This document shows positions 26,492 to 35,440 of a DNA stretch of 64,000 bases, one piece after another. The notes under the pieces are model-generated. The model was not told the DNA's origin. It saw only the letters and a list, made by a program, of their open reading frames with translations, and ran no database searches. Source of the stretch: Mycobacterium sp. DL592 (GTDB lineage: Bacteria; Actinomycetota; Actinomycetes; Mycobacteriales; Mycobacteriaceae); contig NZ_CP050192.1 of NCBI RefSeq assembly GCF_011694515.1, positions 914,448 through 978,447 of the forward strand. The letters run 5' to 3'. A program made the position numbers and the translations under genes. Numbering within the stretch: position 1 is the first letter of the stretch; the number at the start of each line of letters is the position of its first letter.

Positions 26492-27670
26492 TTACAGAGC
26501 GAAGGTCGGCGCGGTGTAGGAGCCGCTGGTGGTCACCTGGATGCAGACCGCCGCTCCGCGATGCCGAACCCCAACGCCAAATCCCCTGGCGGCGAAGCTC
26601 TCCTGGATCGGGTAAGGGCCATTGCCCGGGATAAGACGCAGGCCTTGGTATTTCGTGTTCGGATGTACGCGAATGGCCACGGGATTGTCCTGCGCGTTCT
26701 GCCCGCTCGACGCCACCACCGCTACGTAGCCCTGTGGGATGTACTGGGTCGTAATCAACCAGGCCGGGCCGTACGAGCCCTGCACAGGCAGTCCGTTGTA
26801 GTCGCCGGGAGGGATCTTGCCGACGATGGTCTGATCGGTCAAATACGCTGGGGCAGTCGAGCTACGGACGAAGTCCCACTTGGCGATTGGCCCGCCAGAG
26901 CGTGACTCAACGCCTGCCTTCCAGGTCGTGATGAACTCTCCGTCATACGGGTTCGCAAGGATCAGCAGCTGTGAGCTCGGCGACCGTCCGTAACCCTTGT
27001 CGGTGATGAGCCCGATGGCCAATTCGATATCGAGAGAATCGATCTGTGTCGCGCCCGACGTCAGGTAATGAGAAGTACTGGAGGCAAACGTCTTGCCGAG
27101 GTATGGCGGTGGCGTGATCCCGTCGGAGCCTGTCCACAGGCCGAAGCAACGGTGCCCGTGCTCGTTCAGCTCCTCGGTGGGCGTGAAAATACGACGCAAT
27201 ACGGACCCGTTGACCAACTTGTTGTCAGCCTCAAGAGTTCGGTTGAAGACTGACTTGATTTGCTCAGATGTACTGTCCCGCAAGAACTTCCACGAGTAGC
27301 GCATGGCCAGGTCGAAATCTTTCAATGTGTAGCCGAGTGGCAGTGCAGTTGCAGGTTCGCGGACGGAGTGCGGGACACCAAACTCGGACGCTTCCTCGAA
27401 GCTCTCGGACGAGAGTGACTGCGGGATAGCGTCCGCCACGTTCGTGGTCGTGTAGGACAGCAGGCTCGCGACGTTGGAACGCTCCTTGTTCCAGATGTCC
27501 AGTGCGGCCTGGATAGTGGCCCAGATCGTATTGAGATCAACACCATCCGCGCTGGAGTTCACCAGTACGTCGCCTTGGGTGCTGATGCCGCCGACGCGAG
27601 TATCCGAACCGCGGAAGCCGAAGATCTCCAAGAACTTGATGTAGTCCGCAGTGGAAGTGGTAGAAGTCAT
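26492..27670 (-). CDS. HK97-like major capsid protein (probable)
   Basis: A 392-residue protein that I judge to be a phage major capsid protein of the HK97 type found in actinobacterial elements. Supporting features are the order of an N-terminal helical arm, a mixed alpha/beta middle and a C-terminal P/A-domain-like stretch (GYVAVVASSGQNAQ, PVAIRVHPNTKYQGLRLIP, RGFGVGVRHRGAAVCIQV), and its position leading the leftward operon. No scaffold or protease gene is next to it. An encapsulin-like shell is the main alternative. It starts at ATG 27670, divergent from the Xis-like gene. Confidence 0.6.
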   Translation of the reverse strand: MTSTTSTADYIKFLEIFGFRGSDTRVGGISTQGDVLVNSSADGVDLNTIWATIQAALDIWNKERSNVASLLSYTTTNVADAIPQSLSSESFEEASEFGVPHSVREPATALPLGYTLKDFDLAMRYSWKFLRDSTSEQIKSVFNRTLEADNKLVNGSVLRRIFTPTEELNEHGHRCFGLWTGSDGITPPPYLGKTFASSTSHYLTSGATQIDSLDIELAIGLITDKGYGRSPSSQLLILANPYDGEFITTWKAGVESRSGGPIAKWDFVRSSTAPAYLTDQTIVGKIPPGDYNGLPVQGSYGPAWLITTQYIPQGYVAVVASSGQNAQDNPVAIRVHPNTKYQGLRLIPGNGPYPIQESFAARGFGVGVRHRGAAVCIQVTTSGSYTAPTFAL

Positions 27671-27971
27671 TAGCTGGAAACTTCCTCAGTTCTCCTGTGT
27701 TGCTCTGTGCCGCAACAGCTCTAAGGGCGAACGGTACCTTGTGCGGATTCGCCGCGAAGTCACAATATGCTGCCGCACTGCCAAACTGATCCTTTCGCCA
27801 CCTCTCCCGATCGCCTACTTAACGGTCCCTGTCGCCGTAGATCCGTTGGGGGCGTTTATGGAATCTTCCGAGCGCGCGCGGTATCGGCTCGGGTCCTTTA
27901 GATGGCGTAGGTTACTAATCAGGTTGTCTAACAACTTGGTTCATCAAAACAATTGGAAGGATTAGGAACTC
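27671..27971. promoter_or_regulatory. Divergent promoter region of the element, with operator-like palindrome
   Basis: About 300 bp between the leftward (capsid) and rightward (Xis-like) groups with no gene. The AT-rich segment near 27911-27960 contains GTTGT-CTA-ACAAC at 27923-27935, a 5-bp-arm palindrome 37 bp before the Xis-like start. It is a plausible operator for a regulator controlling both directions. Confidence 0.4.
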
Positions 27972-28220
27972 ATGTCCAGAACGCTCCCCGCGCCACCGGA
28001 CGGTGTGCGCCTATCGCCGGTACCCAACAAGACCGTGGACGACGCGGTTGTGTGGCTACAGGCCGAGTTGGAGATGTCGGTTACTCCGCGCTACATCAAG
28101 CGCTGCATCGCCGAAGGAAAGCTCCGCTGTCACATTGTCGCGCGGCGACGAATGCTCTCGACCCAAGACCTCTACGCCTGGATCGTTACTCGCCCCACCA
28201 ACAACACCGCCACGGCTTAA
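27972..28220 (+). CDS. Xis/AlpA-like small DNA-binding protein
   Basis: An 82-residue basic protein with a winged-helix (MerR-like excisionase) pattern: VTPRYIKRCIAEGKLRCHIV as the recognition helix region, then RRRMLSTQDLYAWI. Such proteins act as recombination directionality factors with tyrosine integrases or as activators of element genes. It is the first rightward gene and has GGAAGGATTAGGA upstream. Confidence 0.65.
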   Translation: MSRTLPAPPDGVRLSPVPNKTVDDAVVWLQAELEMSVTPRYIKRCIAEGKLRCHIVARRRMLSTQDLYAWIVTRPTNNTATA

Positions 28221-28247
28221 ATTGACAGTGCTGGAAAGGAACATGTC

Positions 28248-28877
28248 ATGACCCACTTCGGAAGTGATGAGGAACGTTGGGCCGCTGTGCAGGAGGTTAT
28301 GAAGCATTCGCCTACTCCCGAGGAAGACGTGGCCAACGCGGCGGCTGTTGACGGTCTGGAGATCGTGCGGCGCCAGGTGGAGTACTACCAGGATGCGGAG
28401 CTGCCTAGCGGTCGCCGGTATCCGGGTTTGTCGAAGTCTGATGCGGCCCGCCAGGCGGTAGCCACGGTCATGTCGGAGTACTACTGGGGTGACCTTCGGC
28501 AGATCGAAGAGCACCAGCCGAAGATGCCGGGTGTGCCGCTCTCGACTTTCGACAAGCACAATCCGAGCCACTATGGCGGCTTGTTTGTGATCTTCGCTGA
28601 CCGGCCTACCGTCGCTCATTCCATGCGCTACGACACCGTGGAAGATCTGATAACCCGGGCCGGCAGGTCACAGTGTTACTGGCGCGGTCACAACGTGCTG
28701 TGCGCGGAGTATGCGCCCAACTACCTGTGCTTCGCGCGACCGTCACAGTACCTACTGCTGTTCCCCAGTTGTTTCTACTGCACCCAATGGCTGAGAGCCG
28801 GTGCGCCCGATCCGAACACGTGGGTGCGGATGTACAACGAGCGCCGCGCCCAAGCTGCAGAGAATTCGGCATCGTAG
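28248..28877 (+). CDS. Hypothetical protein of the replication group
   Basis: A 209-residue soluble protein beginning MTHFGSDEERWAAVQEV behind GAAAGGA. It is aromatic-rich, with clustered cysteines near the C-terminus (FPSCFYCTQWL) that may bind metal. No family is recognised. It lies between the Xis-like gene and the primase-polymerase. Confidence 0.6.
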   Translation: MTHFGSDEERWAAVQEVMKHSPTPEEDVANAAAVDGLEIVRRQVEYYQDAELPSGRRYPGLSKSDAARQAVATVMSEYYWGDLRQIEEHQPKMPGVPLSTFDKHNPSHYGGLFVIFADRPTVAHSMRYDTVEDLITRAGRSQCYWRGHNVLCAEYAPNYLCFARPSQYLLLFPSCFYCTQWLRAGAPDPNTWVRMYNERRAQAAENSAS

Positions 28878-29043
28878 CGGCCTTCTCCCGGGCGTGTGTG
28901 AATCGCATTTTGCATTCAATGTGGGAACTCAATGGGTCAGCGAGGTTCAGCACGACGTGGACGCGGCGCGGTATTGATTTGGCGGAGGCCCGGATAGCAA
29001 AGACGGCATCCGGGCCTCGAATACCAAATCCCAACGATGAAAG

Positions 29044-30246
29044 ATGGCACTATCAATGATACCCGCGGATGAGCCTGACCGCTTAACCGATCCTTTCCGA
29101 TTCGCTTGTGCCACATACAGACAACGCGGATGGCTGGGAGCTCTTCCACTGCCCGCCGGCCAGAAACATCCCCCGCCCACCGGTTGGACTGGGCGCAGTG
29201 CTCCGTTCCCCGGCGATGAGCAGATCACCAAGTGGGCCAAGATGTCACGGTACAAGCACGGCAATATTGCTCTGCACCTTGGCTTCCCGGTCAGCGTCGG
29301 CACTGACACGTTCGAGGTCGTCGGCATCGACGTGGACGACTACGGGGAGAAACACGGCGGGAAGCAGCTGGCAGCGCTGGAAGCCGAACACGGTCGTCTA
29401 CCTGACACCTTCATCTCGTCGGCTCGAAGCGACGGGGTGAGTGGGATCCGATTCTTCCTTGTACCGGTGGGTCTGGACTTTCGGGGTAAAGCGGCTGGCG
29501 CGATTGAGATTGTGCAGAAGAAGCACCGCTATGCGGTGGTGTGGCCGTCAGTGAACCCCGACCCCGGCACCCGTTACGTGTGGCACGACTACGGCCAAGT
29601 ACCCGACGGCACCAACACGTTGCCTGCGGTTCCCGATGTGACGGCACTCCCTCGGTTGCCCGAGGCCTGGTTGGCGTTCTTGACCAACGGCCTCTCTCCC
29701 GACGTAGACGTTCCTGTTGACACGGTCTCGACGCCCGATGAGTTAGTGGCGTGGACAGCGACAGCGTTCGGCGGTGAGCCTGACAACGTGCCGTGCGAGC
29801 GGATGCACAATGCCGTCGAGAAGTGGCTGACTGCCATCGTCGACGAGGAGAGTTCTCACGACAAGATCACCAACGGGCACTGGGAGATCTTGCAGTTGGC
29901 CAGTGAAGGCCATCCCGGGTGGCGCACCGCCACGGCACAGCTCGAAGAGGTATACATCCGCACAACGCTGAAGCGTGGCAAGCGGGGCGTGGGCGAGGTC
30001 CGCGATGAGATCGCTCGCAGTTACATCCACGCTCTGCGCAAGCTCCGCGCGGGGTACCTCGGCGGCAAGGCCGCGTGCCCGTGTTTCCCGGCCGAGGGCA
30101 CCGAGGACTACGAGCTAGTGATGGCCGCTCTGGCGCCGGGCAGTGCATGGCGGCTGCAGCGCCGACCAGGCCGCTACCGGCGGCTGTACCGGCCACGATA
30201 TCGTCCCGCCTACCGCGCGAGGGGTGGTGCGCGTCATGGAGCTTGA
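29044..30246 (+). CDS. Bifunctional primase-polymerase (Prim-Pol)
   Basis: A 400-residue protein. The N-terminal ~200 residues match the archaeo-eukaryotic Prim-Pol domain of mobile elements: ALPLPAGQKHPPPTGW at the start, catalytic acidic residues in VGIDVDDYG (about 93-99), FISSARSDGVSGIRFFL, and the closing RYAVVWPSVNPDPGTRYVWH. The C-terminal part is helical with an Arg-rich end. It would prime replication of the excised element. Its end overlaps the helicase gene by 11 bases. Confidence 0.75.
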   Translation: MALSMIPADEPDRLTDPFRFACATYRQRGWLGALPLPAGQKHPPPTGWTGRSAPFPGDEQITKWAKMSRYKHGNIALHLGFPVSVGTDTFEVVGIDVDDYGEKHGGKQLAALEAEHGRLPDTFISSARSDGVSGIRFFLVPVGLDFRGKAAGAIEIVQKKHRYAVVWPSVNPDPGTRYVWHDYGQVPDGTNTLPAVPDVTALPRLPEAWLAFLTNGLSPDVDVPVDTVSTPDELVAWTATAFGGEPDNVPCERMHNAVEKWLTAIVDEESSHDKITNGHWEILQLASEGHPGWRTATAQLEEVYIRTTLKRGKRGVGEVRDEIARSYIHALRKLRAGYLGGKAACPCFPAEGTEDYELVMAALAPGSAWRLQRRPGRYRRLYRPRYRPAYRARGGARHGA

Positions 30247-31429
30247 CGACGAACTGGCGCGTGAACTTGAGGAGCGCTTTGACGATGACGTCGCCAACCG
30301 ATGCTACGACCTACGGGTGCAGAACGAAGCGCGGCGTCTCCAAGCCCTCGAGTCGTGGGAAGAACCCGAAGACGAGGGCGATCTAGCCCATCAAATCGCC
30401 AACCCGGAGCCCGACATCGGCCATCTGGTTGAGGGGCTAATCAGGGCGCGAGGCATCGTCCAGATCAACGCCCAATACAAGGTCGGCAAGACCACCCTCG
30501 CTTCGGTCAACCTCCCGAAGGCGCTCGTCACGGGGGAGCCGTTTCTGGGGCGGTTTAGTGTGCACTTCGGTTCCGATGAATGCGTGGGGATCTGGAACCT
30601 GGAGGTTGACCGCCAGGACATAGTCGACTGGCTCGCCCAGATTGATATTCCCGATCCCGACTGCAAACGCATCTTTCCAAAGTGCCTACGCGGCAACCGC
30701 GCCATGGACTTCCGCAACGAGTTGGCGATGGAGTGGACGGTTAACTGGCTGAAGGACCGCAACATCACGGTCTGGATTATTGATCCGTTGAGCAAGCTTT
30801 ATCGGGGTGAAGAGAACTCCAGCACCGAATACAACGAGTGGTGGTTGGTCCTGGAAGACATCATGCGCCGTGCGGGGGTACGGGTGACCGTCCTGGTACA
30901 TCACTCTGGGCACAGCGGGGAAGGTCGCGCACGCGGTACGTCGGCGATGATGGGCAACCCCGACGTGCTGATCGAATACCGGCACGGAGGGGCGCACGGT
31001 GAAGCACCACCGGACACTAAGCGGTGGCTAAAGGCGTTCGGGCGGCGTGTGGATCAGCCTGAGATCCAACTCGATTGGAATCCGGGAACGGGCGCCCTGG
31101 TGGTGGATCCGCACGGAGGCAGCAGGGCTCTGGCGGAGGTGGAGCGGATGGCGAAAAGGTTTTACGCGGCGGTGATCGACGCGGACAAGCGCGGCCTCCA
31201 TCCCAACAAGTCCACGCTGTTTAAGACGTTGGGTTGGTCTTCGAGCGGCAATGGCGCCTCCAAGCCGAACTCCGCCCGTCAGTACGCGCTCGACAAGCAC
31301 TGGGTTGTGGTCGGAGAGAAGGGACAAGGCGGCATTCCGCACAGCCCTGGACCGGCATCCCCCAAGGACGGAAACGTCATTCAGCTCGGGACGCACGAAA
31401 ACGCCAACTCAAACAAGGACAGCGAATGA
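30236..31429 (+). CDS. RecA-fold AAA ATPase / RepA-like helicase
   Basis: A ~397-residue ATPase from ATG 30236 (an earlier in-frame start at 30143 is possible). Walker A is QINAQYKVGKTTL (Lys at about 83), Walker B is TVWIIDPLSKLY (about 178-189), and VLVHHSGHSGEGRARGTSAM resembles the loops of RepA/DnaB-like hexameric helicases. The C-terminus carries a winged-helix-like stretch (TLFKTLGWSSSGNGASKPNS). Together with the overlapping Prim-Pol it forms the replication module. Confidence 0.75.
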   Translation: MELDDELARELEERFDDDVANRCYDLRVQNEARRLQALESWEEPEDEGDLAHQIANPEPDIGHLVEGLIRARGIVQINAQYKVGKTTLASVNLPKALVTGEPFLGRFSVHFGSDECVGIWNLEVDRQDIVDWLAQIDIPDPDCKRIFPKCLRGNRAMDFRNELAMEWTVNWLKDRNITVWIIDPLSKLYRGEENSSTEYNEWWLVLEDIMRRAGVRVTVLVHHSGHSGEGRARGTSAMMGNPDVLIEYRHGGAHGEAPPDTKRWLKAFGRRVDQPEIQLDWNPGTGALVVDPHGGSRALAEVERMAKRFYAAVIDADKRGLHPNKSTLFKTLGWSSSGNGASKPNSARQYALDKHWVVVGEKGQGGIPHSPGPASPKDGNVIQLGTHENANSNKDSE

Positions 31430-31542
31430 CGAATCCGCAGCGTAATGGGGGTTGGTCCGTAGGTCCCGGTACATCCCCGGTACGTCCCGGACTTCCGGTT
31501 GGTCCGTACGTCCCGTCCCTCTTAGGGGACGTACCAACCTAA
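31426..31542 (+). CDS. 38-codon ORF overlapping the iteron cluster
   Basis: An ATGA overlap with the helicase stop opens a 38-codon ORF (MTNPQRNGGWSVGPGTSPVR). The sequence is low-complexity because it is laid over the TACGTCCC repeats, so coding is doubtful; the repeats may be the real feature. Confidence 0.2.
   Translation: MTNPQRNGGWSVGPGTSPVRPGLPVGPYVPSLLGDVPT
31460..31533. repeat. Iteron-like repeats, candidate replication origin
   Basis: Four direct copies of TACGTCCC or one-base variants at 31460, 31470, 31481 and 31507, plus an inverted copy (GGGACGTA) at 31526-31533. The first three are 10-11 bp apart, one helical turn. The flanks GGTTGGT (31497-31503) and ACCAACC (31533-31539) plus CCCT/AGGG allow a long hairpin. 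Placed just after the Prim-Pol and helicase genes, this fits an origin or helicase-loading site; a terminator-like structure is the alternative. Confidence 0.45.
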
Positions 31543-31590
31543 TGACCGGTCTGTGTGGAACCAGAAGTATTGCAAAGAGAGGACATTGTG

Positions 31591-32223
31591 ATGAGTGACC
31601 TATCGACACCGGAACCTACTGAGGCGCCATGGAAGGGCAACGAGGCGACGCGCTGCCTAGCCCACAAGAAAAACGGCGCACGCTGTCGCCGCCAAGCCCG
31701 ACGAGGTACAACCGTTTGCGATTGGCACGGGGCGCGCGCACCGCAGGTGAAAGCTAAAGCACGGCAGCGTCTTGATGAGGCTGCGGACCGCATGGCGAAG
31801 CAGTTGTTGAATATTGCGGACAGTGCCGATTCTGAAGCGGTGAAGCTGGCCGCCGTGAAGGACGCGCTCGACCGGGCGGGCCTGAAGCCGCCTACACAGG
31901 TCGAGGTTGGCGTCGGGCCGAAGCCCTGGGAGAAGCTCGTCGCGTCCATGGAGCCGATGAGCCGGGCAGAGTCGCGCGCCCGGCGGGGCGTTCCCGACGT
32001 AACCCCACCGCTCCCGCCGCAGCGTGCCCTGGCGGCGTCGGACGGCTCGGAGATCATGGACGCTGAGGTGGTAGACCCGCCTAGCTCCGACGCTACCGAC
32101 ATGCCGGCCACGAGTCGGGGCAGCGCACCTGCCACGCCTGCGCAGCCGCCTACGCCACCAGGGACTGGGCTGATGACCCTGGAAGAAGCGAATGCAATTG
32201 TCCGACAGCGTTATTCAGGCTAG
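31591..32223 (+). CDS. Zinc-motif phage protein (CxxH...C...C..HG type)
   Basis: A ~210-residue protein from ATG 31591 (GAGAGGA upstream). The N-terminus carries RCLAHKKNGARCRRQARRGT and then TVCDWHG, a Cys/His cluster common in small actinophage proteins near terminase genes. The middle is helical (RQRLDEAADRMAKQLLNIAD) and the C-terminus is Pro/Ala-rich. Possible roles are DNA binding or a terminase-small-subunit-like function; no large subunit is present. Confidence 0.55.
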   Translation: MSDLSTPEPTEAPWKGNEATRCLAHKKNGARCRRQARRGTTVCDWHGARAPQVKAKARQRLDEAADRMAKQLLNIADSADSEAVKLAAVKDALDRAGLKPPTQVEVGVGPKPWEKLVASMEPMSRAESRARRGVPDVTPPLPPQRALAASDGSEIMDAEVVDPPSSDATDMPATSRGSAPATPAQPPTPPGTGLMTLEEANAIVRQRYSG

Positions 32224-32288
32224 CTGGCGTACCGTTCCGGGGCGTAAGGCGGAACCGGACGGTTACGCCCCGTAGGAGAGGGGACGCA

Positions 32289-32939
32289 ATGCCACCACTG
32301 ATGTTCGGCTACACGCGCGTGAGCACCGACGAACAAGCCGAAACCCGTAACGGGCTGGAAGCCCAGCAAGCGGTTATCGCCGCCGAGGCCACCCGGCGGG
32401 ACTGGGACATGGAGTACTTCACCGACCCCGGCGTCACCGGCAAGATTGTCGGTCCACAACTGCAGGAAGTGTTGCAGCTGTTGTCCTCTGAACAAGGTGA
32501 AGGTCTGGTGGTTTCGAAGCTCGACCGGCTGTCGCGATCAATCCTCAACGCCTCCAGGATCATTGAGGCGGCTAACGAGCAAGGGTGGGCACTCGTTGTA
32601 CTGGATCTCGGCGTTGACCTGACGACCGCAGCGGGCAGGATGATGGCGCACACGATGTTGTCCTTCGCCCAGTACGAGCGCGAGCTGATCTCTGAGCGCA
32701 CTAAGGCTGGACTCGCCGCCAAGAAGGCCCGCAACGAACCCATCGGACGTCCACGCCTGGCCAAGCCCGGTGTTGTGCGGCGGATCGTCTTGGACCGCGA
32801 GGCGGGGCTGAGCTTCGACCGTATCGCCAGTGCACTGACCGCCGAAGGCGTTCTCAGCCCTGCTGGCCGGCCAACCTGGCAGCCCTCCACGGTGCGGCGG
32901 ATCTACCAATCGGCCAGCGCTGCAGCCGAGGTGGCGTGA
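32289..32939 (+). CDS. Serine recombinase (resolvase/invertase family)
   Basis: A 216-residue small serine recombinase. The nucleophile region is FGYTRVSTDEQ, followed by VSKLDRLSRSILN, the AAGRMMAHTMLSFAQYERE hinge, and a C-terminal helix-turn-helix (GLSFDRIASALTAEGV). It starts in the region just after the zinc-motif gene and ends 43 bp before the integrase. It may resolve dimers of the element or invert a segment; a tyrosine integrase is also present, so it is not needed for integration. Confidence 0.85.
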   Translation: MPPLMFGYTRVSTDEQAETRNGLEAQQAVIAAEATRRDWDMEYFTDPGVTGKIVGPQLQEVLQLLSSEQGEGLVVSKLDRLSRSILNASRIIEAANEQGWALVVLDLGVDLTTAAGRMMAHTMLSFAQYERELISERTKAGLAAKKARNEPIGRPRLAKPGVVRRIVLDREAGLSFDRIASALTAEGVLSPAGRPTWQPSTVRRIYQSASAAAEVA

Positions 32940-32982
32940 TGCCCGACGGCCACCAGCGGTACTACGGACCGGAGGGCTTCTG

Positions 32983-34410
32983 ATGGCGTATATCCGCACC
33001 CACGAGACCGCCAACCGGCGACGCGGTAAGTCCGTCAAGCGGTACGAGGTGATCTGGAGGGAGCCGGTACGCGACGGCTTCGGGTTACCCGTGCCGCTGA
33101 ACCCGGCCAACCCCGACGGCCCGAAGCAGATGCGCTCGCGGCAGGAGTCCTACCCGACGCGTGAAGCCGCGCAGGCGCGCGTAGACGAGCTGAACGTCGC
33201 CCGCCACACCACCGGCACCAGCTCCCTGGCGGAGCAGAAGAAGGCTGGTGAGTTGCCGTTCGGGTATTACGCGCAGGCGTGGTTGGAGTCATTGGAGGTC
33301 CGCGTGCAGCAAGGCACCCTCAAGCAGCGCACCTACGACGACTCCCACCGTCAGCTCCGGCGGTACGTGTTGGATCGCTTCGGCGGGACAGCCATCGCCT
33401 CCATCAGCCCCATGGACGCGGAACAGTTCGTGGCGGCGCTAGTGCGGCAGCCCTCCAGCCAAGGCGACCACAAGCCCCTCGCCCCGGCCACAGTCACCCA
33501 CGCCTGGAACACGTTCCGGGCGGTGATGCGGTATGCGCAGCGGCACAAGGCCATCCTCCACAACCCGTGCGAATCGGTGGACTTTGCCGCGCGGCGGGCC
33601 GTGGGCGATAAGACGGCCTTCGAGCACAACCCCCTGAACGCGACGCAGATTGCAGCCCTGTCGGGCGCGATTACGGACGTCGGGTACCCGGTGTACGGGT
33701 TGATGGTGACGTTCTTGGCCTACAGCGGATTGCGCGCCAGCGAGAACGCAGGCCTGGAGATTCGGGACCTCGTGTTTAAGCCGGGGCCACGGTGCTCGGT
33801 GCAGGTTCGCCGCACCAAGCAACGGCGTAGTGGTGAGTGGGTGACGGGCACCCCGAAGTCGAAGCGCTCCCGCCGGTCAGTGTCGTTGCCGCCGTGGCTC
33901 GCTGAGCATATGGCCGCCTACCTGGCGGAGCATCCCCGCGCCGACGAACCCACCGCTCCGCTGTGGCCGTCCCGCAAGAACGGCGGCAGCTACCGGCCGA
34001 AGGGTGCTCGGTACGTGGTGCCGTTGGATTGGTCCCAGCCGCTCGCTATGGGCACCTTCTACGACACGATCATGAAGCCCGCCTTGGAGGCGGTGGGGCT
34101 GCCTGCGAGCCGGCCAGCTTCCACAGCTAAGGACGGCACGCCGATTCCGGCGGTGAGAGGTGTTCGGCTGCATGACCTTCGGCATTCGTTCGCGGTGATG
34201 CAGTTGATGGCGGGGGAGTCGTACATGAAGGTTGCGCACATGATGGGCCACTCCACCCGCACCCTGGTCCTGGACACCTACGGCGATTGGATCCCGGAGG
34301 ACGAAGGCGGCACCGCCAACAACCTGCCCGAGCCTCCGAGCCCCATTCAGGACGCCGAACCGACGACGCTGAGCAACGTGGTCAGTTTGCTTGGCCGCAA
34401 AGCGAATTAG
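32983..34410 (+). CDS. int: Tyrosine recombinase integrase
   Basis: A 475-residue phage integrase. An N-terminal arm-binding region is followed by a SAM-like core-binding domain (FGYYAQAWLESLEV...) and the catalytic domain with Arg in AYSGLRASENAGLE (about 250), HDLRHSF (about 396), MGHS and the nucleophile in LDTYGDW (about 431). It is close to attR and would act on the 43-bp tRNA core and the ACCCCGGCG arm repeats. Its stop overlaps the convergent cargo gene by a few bases. Confidence 0.93.
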   Translation: MAYIRTHETANRRRGKSVKRYEVIWREPVRDGFGLPVPLNPANPDGPKQMRSRQESYPTREAAQARVDELNVARHTTGTSSLAEQKKAGELPFGYYAQAWLESLEVRVQQGTLKQRTYDDSHRQLRRYVLDRFGGTAIASISPMDAEQFVAALVRQPSSQGDHKPLAPATVTHAWNTFRAVMRYAQRHKAILHNPCESVDFAARRAVGDKTAFEHNPLNATQIAALSGAITDVGYPVYGLMVTFLAYSGLRASENAGLEIRDLVFKPGPRCSVQVRRTKQRRSGEWVTGTPKSKRSRRSVSLPPWLAEHMAAYLAEHPRADEPTAPLWPSRKNGGSYRPKGARYVVPLDWSQPLAMGTFYDTIMKPALEAVGLPASRPASTAKDGTPIPAVRGVRLHDLRHSFAVMQLMAGESYMKVAHMMGHSTRTLVLDTYGDWIPEDEGGTANNLPEPPSPIQDAEPTTLSNVVSLLGRKAN

Positions 34411-34781
34411 AACGGTGGCTCTTCAATGTCTAACTCATTAAGCGCATCTGAAAGTGTGGCCTCCCGCGCCTTTAGCTTCTCACCCTTCGAAACCTGATCA
34501 TAAAGTTCTTGAAGCTTCACGGGTTGGGACCAAGCGTCGTCCTCGATCGTGTCTACGAGTTTACCGCTGTTGTCATACAATTCGAAGTAGTAGGGCTTCT
34601 GGCCATCCCGGTCCCTCGAATAGATTCGCATGGAGCTTCGTGTGAGAGACAGTTCGTACACGTCGGGCTCGACTTGGTCCCACATTGGCCTGTCGGCCTG
34701 TATCGCGGCCCGCGTCCGCTCAACGAGCCCGTCAATCAGACTTTGTAAGCGTTGGTTGTAGTAATCGTCTTCGTAGCTCAC
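34407..34781 (-). CDS. Cargo protein A, hypothetical
   Basis: A 124-residue acidic soluble protein (MSYEDDYYNQRLQSLIDGLV at the start, NELDIEEPPF at the end) with a beta-rich middle (MRIYSRDRDGQKPYYFELYD). No family is recognised. It begins with a GTG that overlaps the stop of the upstream gene (GTGA), so it is translated with cargo protein B. Confidence 0.55.
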   Translation of the reverse strand: MSYEDDYYNQRLQSLIDGLVERTRAAIQADRPMWDQVEPDVYELSLTRSSMRIYSRDRDGQKPYYFELYDNSGKLVDTIEDDAWSQPVKLQELYDQVSKGEKLKAREATLSDALNELDIEEPPF

Positions 34782-35380
34782 GTGGGTTCCTTTACAGTCT
34801 GCTGAGCCGACAGAGCCCCCAGGTCCGTTGTCACGTCGATCATGGCCCTACGGAACAGCTTGGTTTCTTTGCCCCAGTCGGTTTCCTCATCGAAGTTGAA
34901 GGCTTTCTCCTTCAATGTCGATGCCGCGGTCAGCGATTTTTGAATCTTGGCCATGACCTCGGCTTCGGCCTTCACATTTTCATCCAGGTACTCGCGGCAG
35001 GTGCTGGCGTGCCAACGCCAGTCTTGCAGAAGGTGGATGGCTAGGTCCTTAGCCTTATTCCGGATTGCGTGCTCCGCCATTTCTTCGAGGCTCCGTAGCT
35101 GGGGTAACAATACCGCGACGGACATGGCCTTGAATTGGCCTCGGGCACCTTCGGCAGCGTCCTTAGCGGCGTCGGCTGCCGTCTCGGCGTTCTGGGCTGC
35201 GGTCGTGGCCAGGTCGATCTGCTTCTCTGCCTGAGTGATCTGAGTTCTCGCCTGGTGTATTTGGTAGAACGCAAAGCCGAACCCCACCGCACCTAAGGGG
35301 GTCTGCAAGTACAGATTCGTCCACTCAAGTGCGTGCTTGACGTGCTCTTGCCAGGACACGCGCCCCCTCTCGGTCTTCAT
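34778..35380 (-). CDS. Cargo protein B, membrane-anchored coiled coil
   Basis: A 200-residue protein with one predicted membrane segment near the N-terminus (LGAVGFGFAFYQI) and a long Ala-rich coiled coil (ITQAEKQIDLATTAAQNAET...). The rest is helical and charged. This one-span plus coiled-coil form occurs in exclusion and abortive-infection proteins, but no named family is identified. It pairs with cargo protein A through a four-base overlap. Confidence 0.55.
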   Translation of the reverse strand: MKTERGRVSWQEHVKHALEWTNLYLQTPLGAVGFGFAFYQIHQARTQITQAEKQIDLATTAAQNAETAADAAKDAAEGARGQFKAMSVAVLLPQLRSLEEMAEHAIRNKAKDLAIHLLQDWRWHASTCREYLDENVKAEAEVMAKIQKSLTAASTLKEKAFNFDEETDWGKETKLFRRAMIDVTTDLGALSAQQTVKEPT

Positions 35381-35440
35381 GCCATGCGTATCTGACGTTG
35401 TGCAGCGATCGACCCAGGCTAGGTTGCGGGCGCGAAACGA

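Noticed and set aside
26492..26905. Plus-strand ORF within the capsid gene
   Set aside because: It is the antisense shadow of the capsid reading frame, rich in Arg and without domains.
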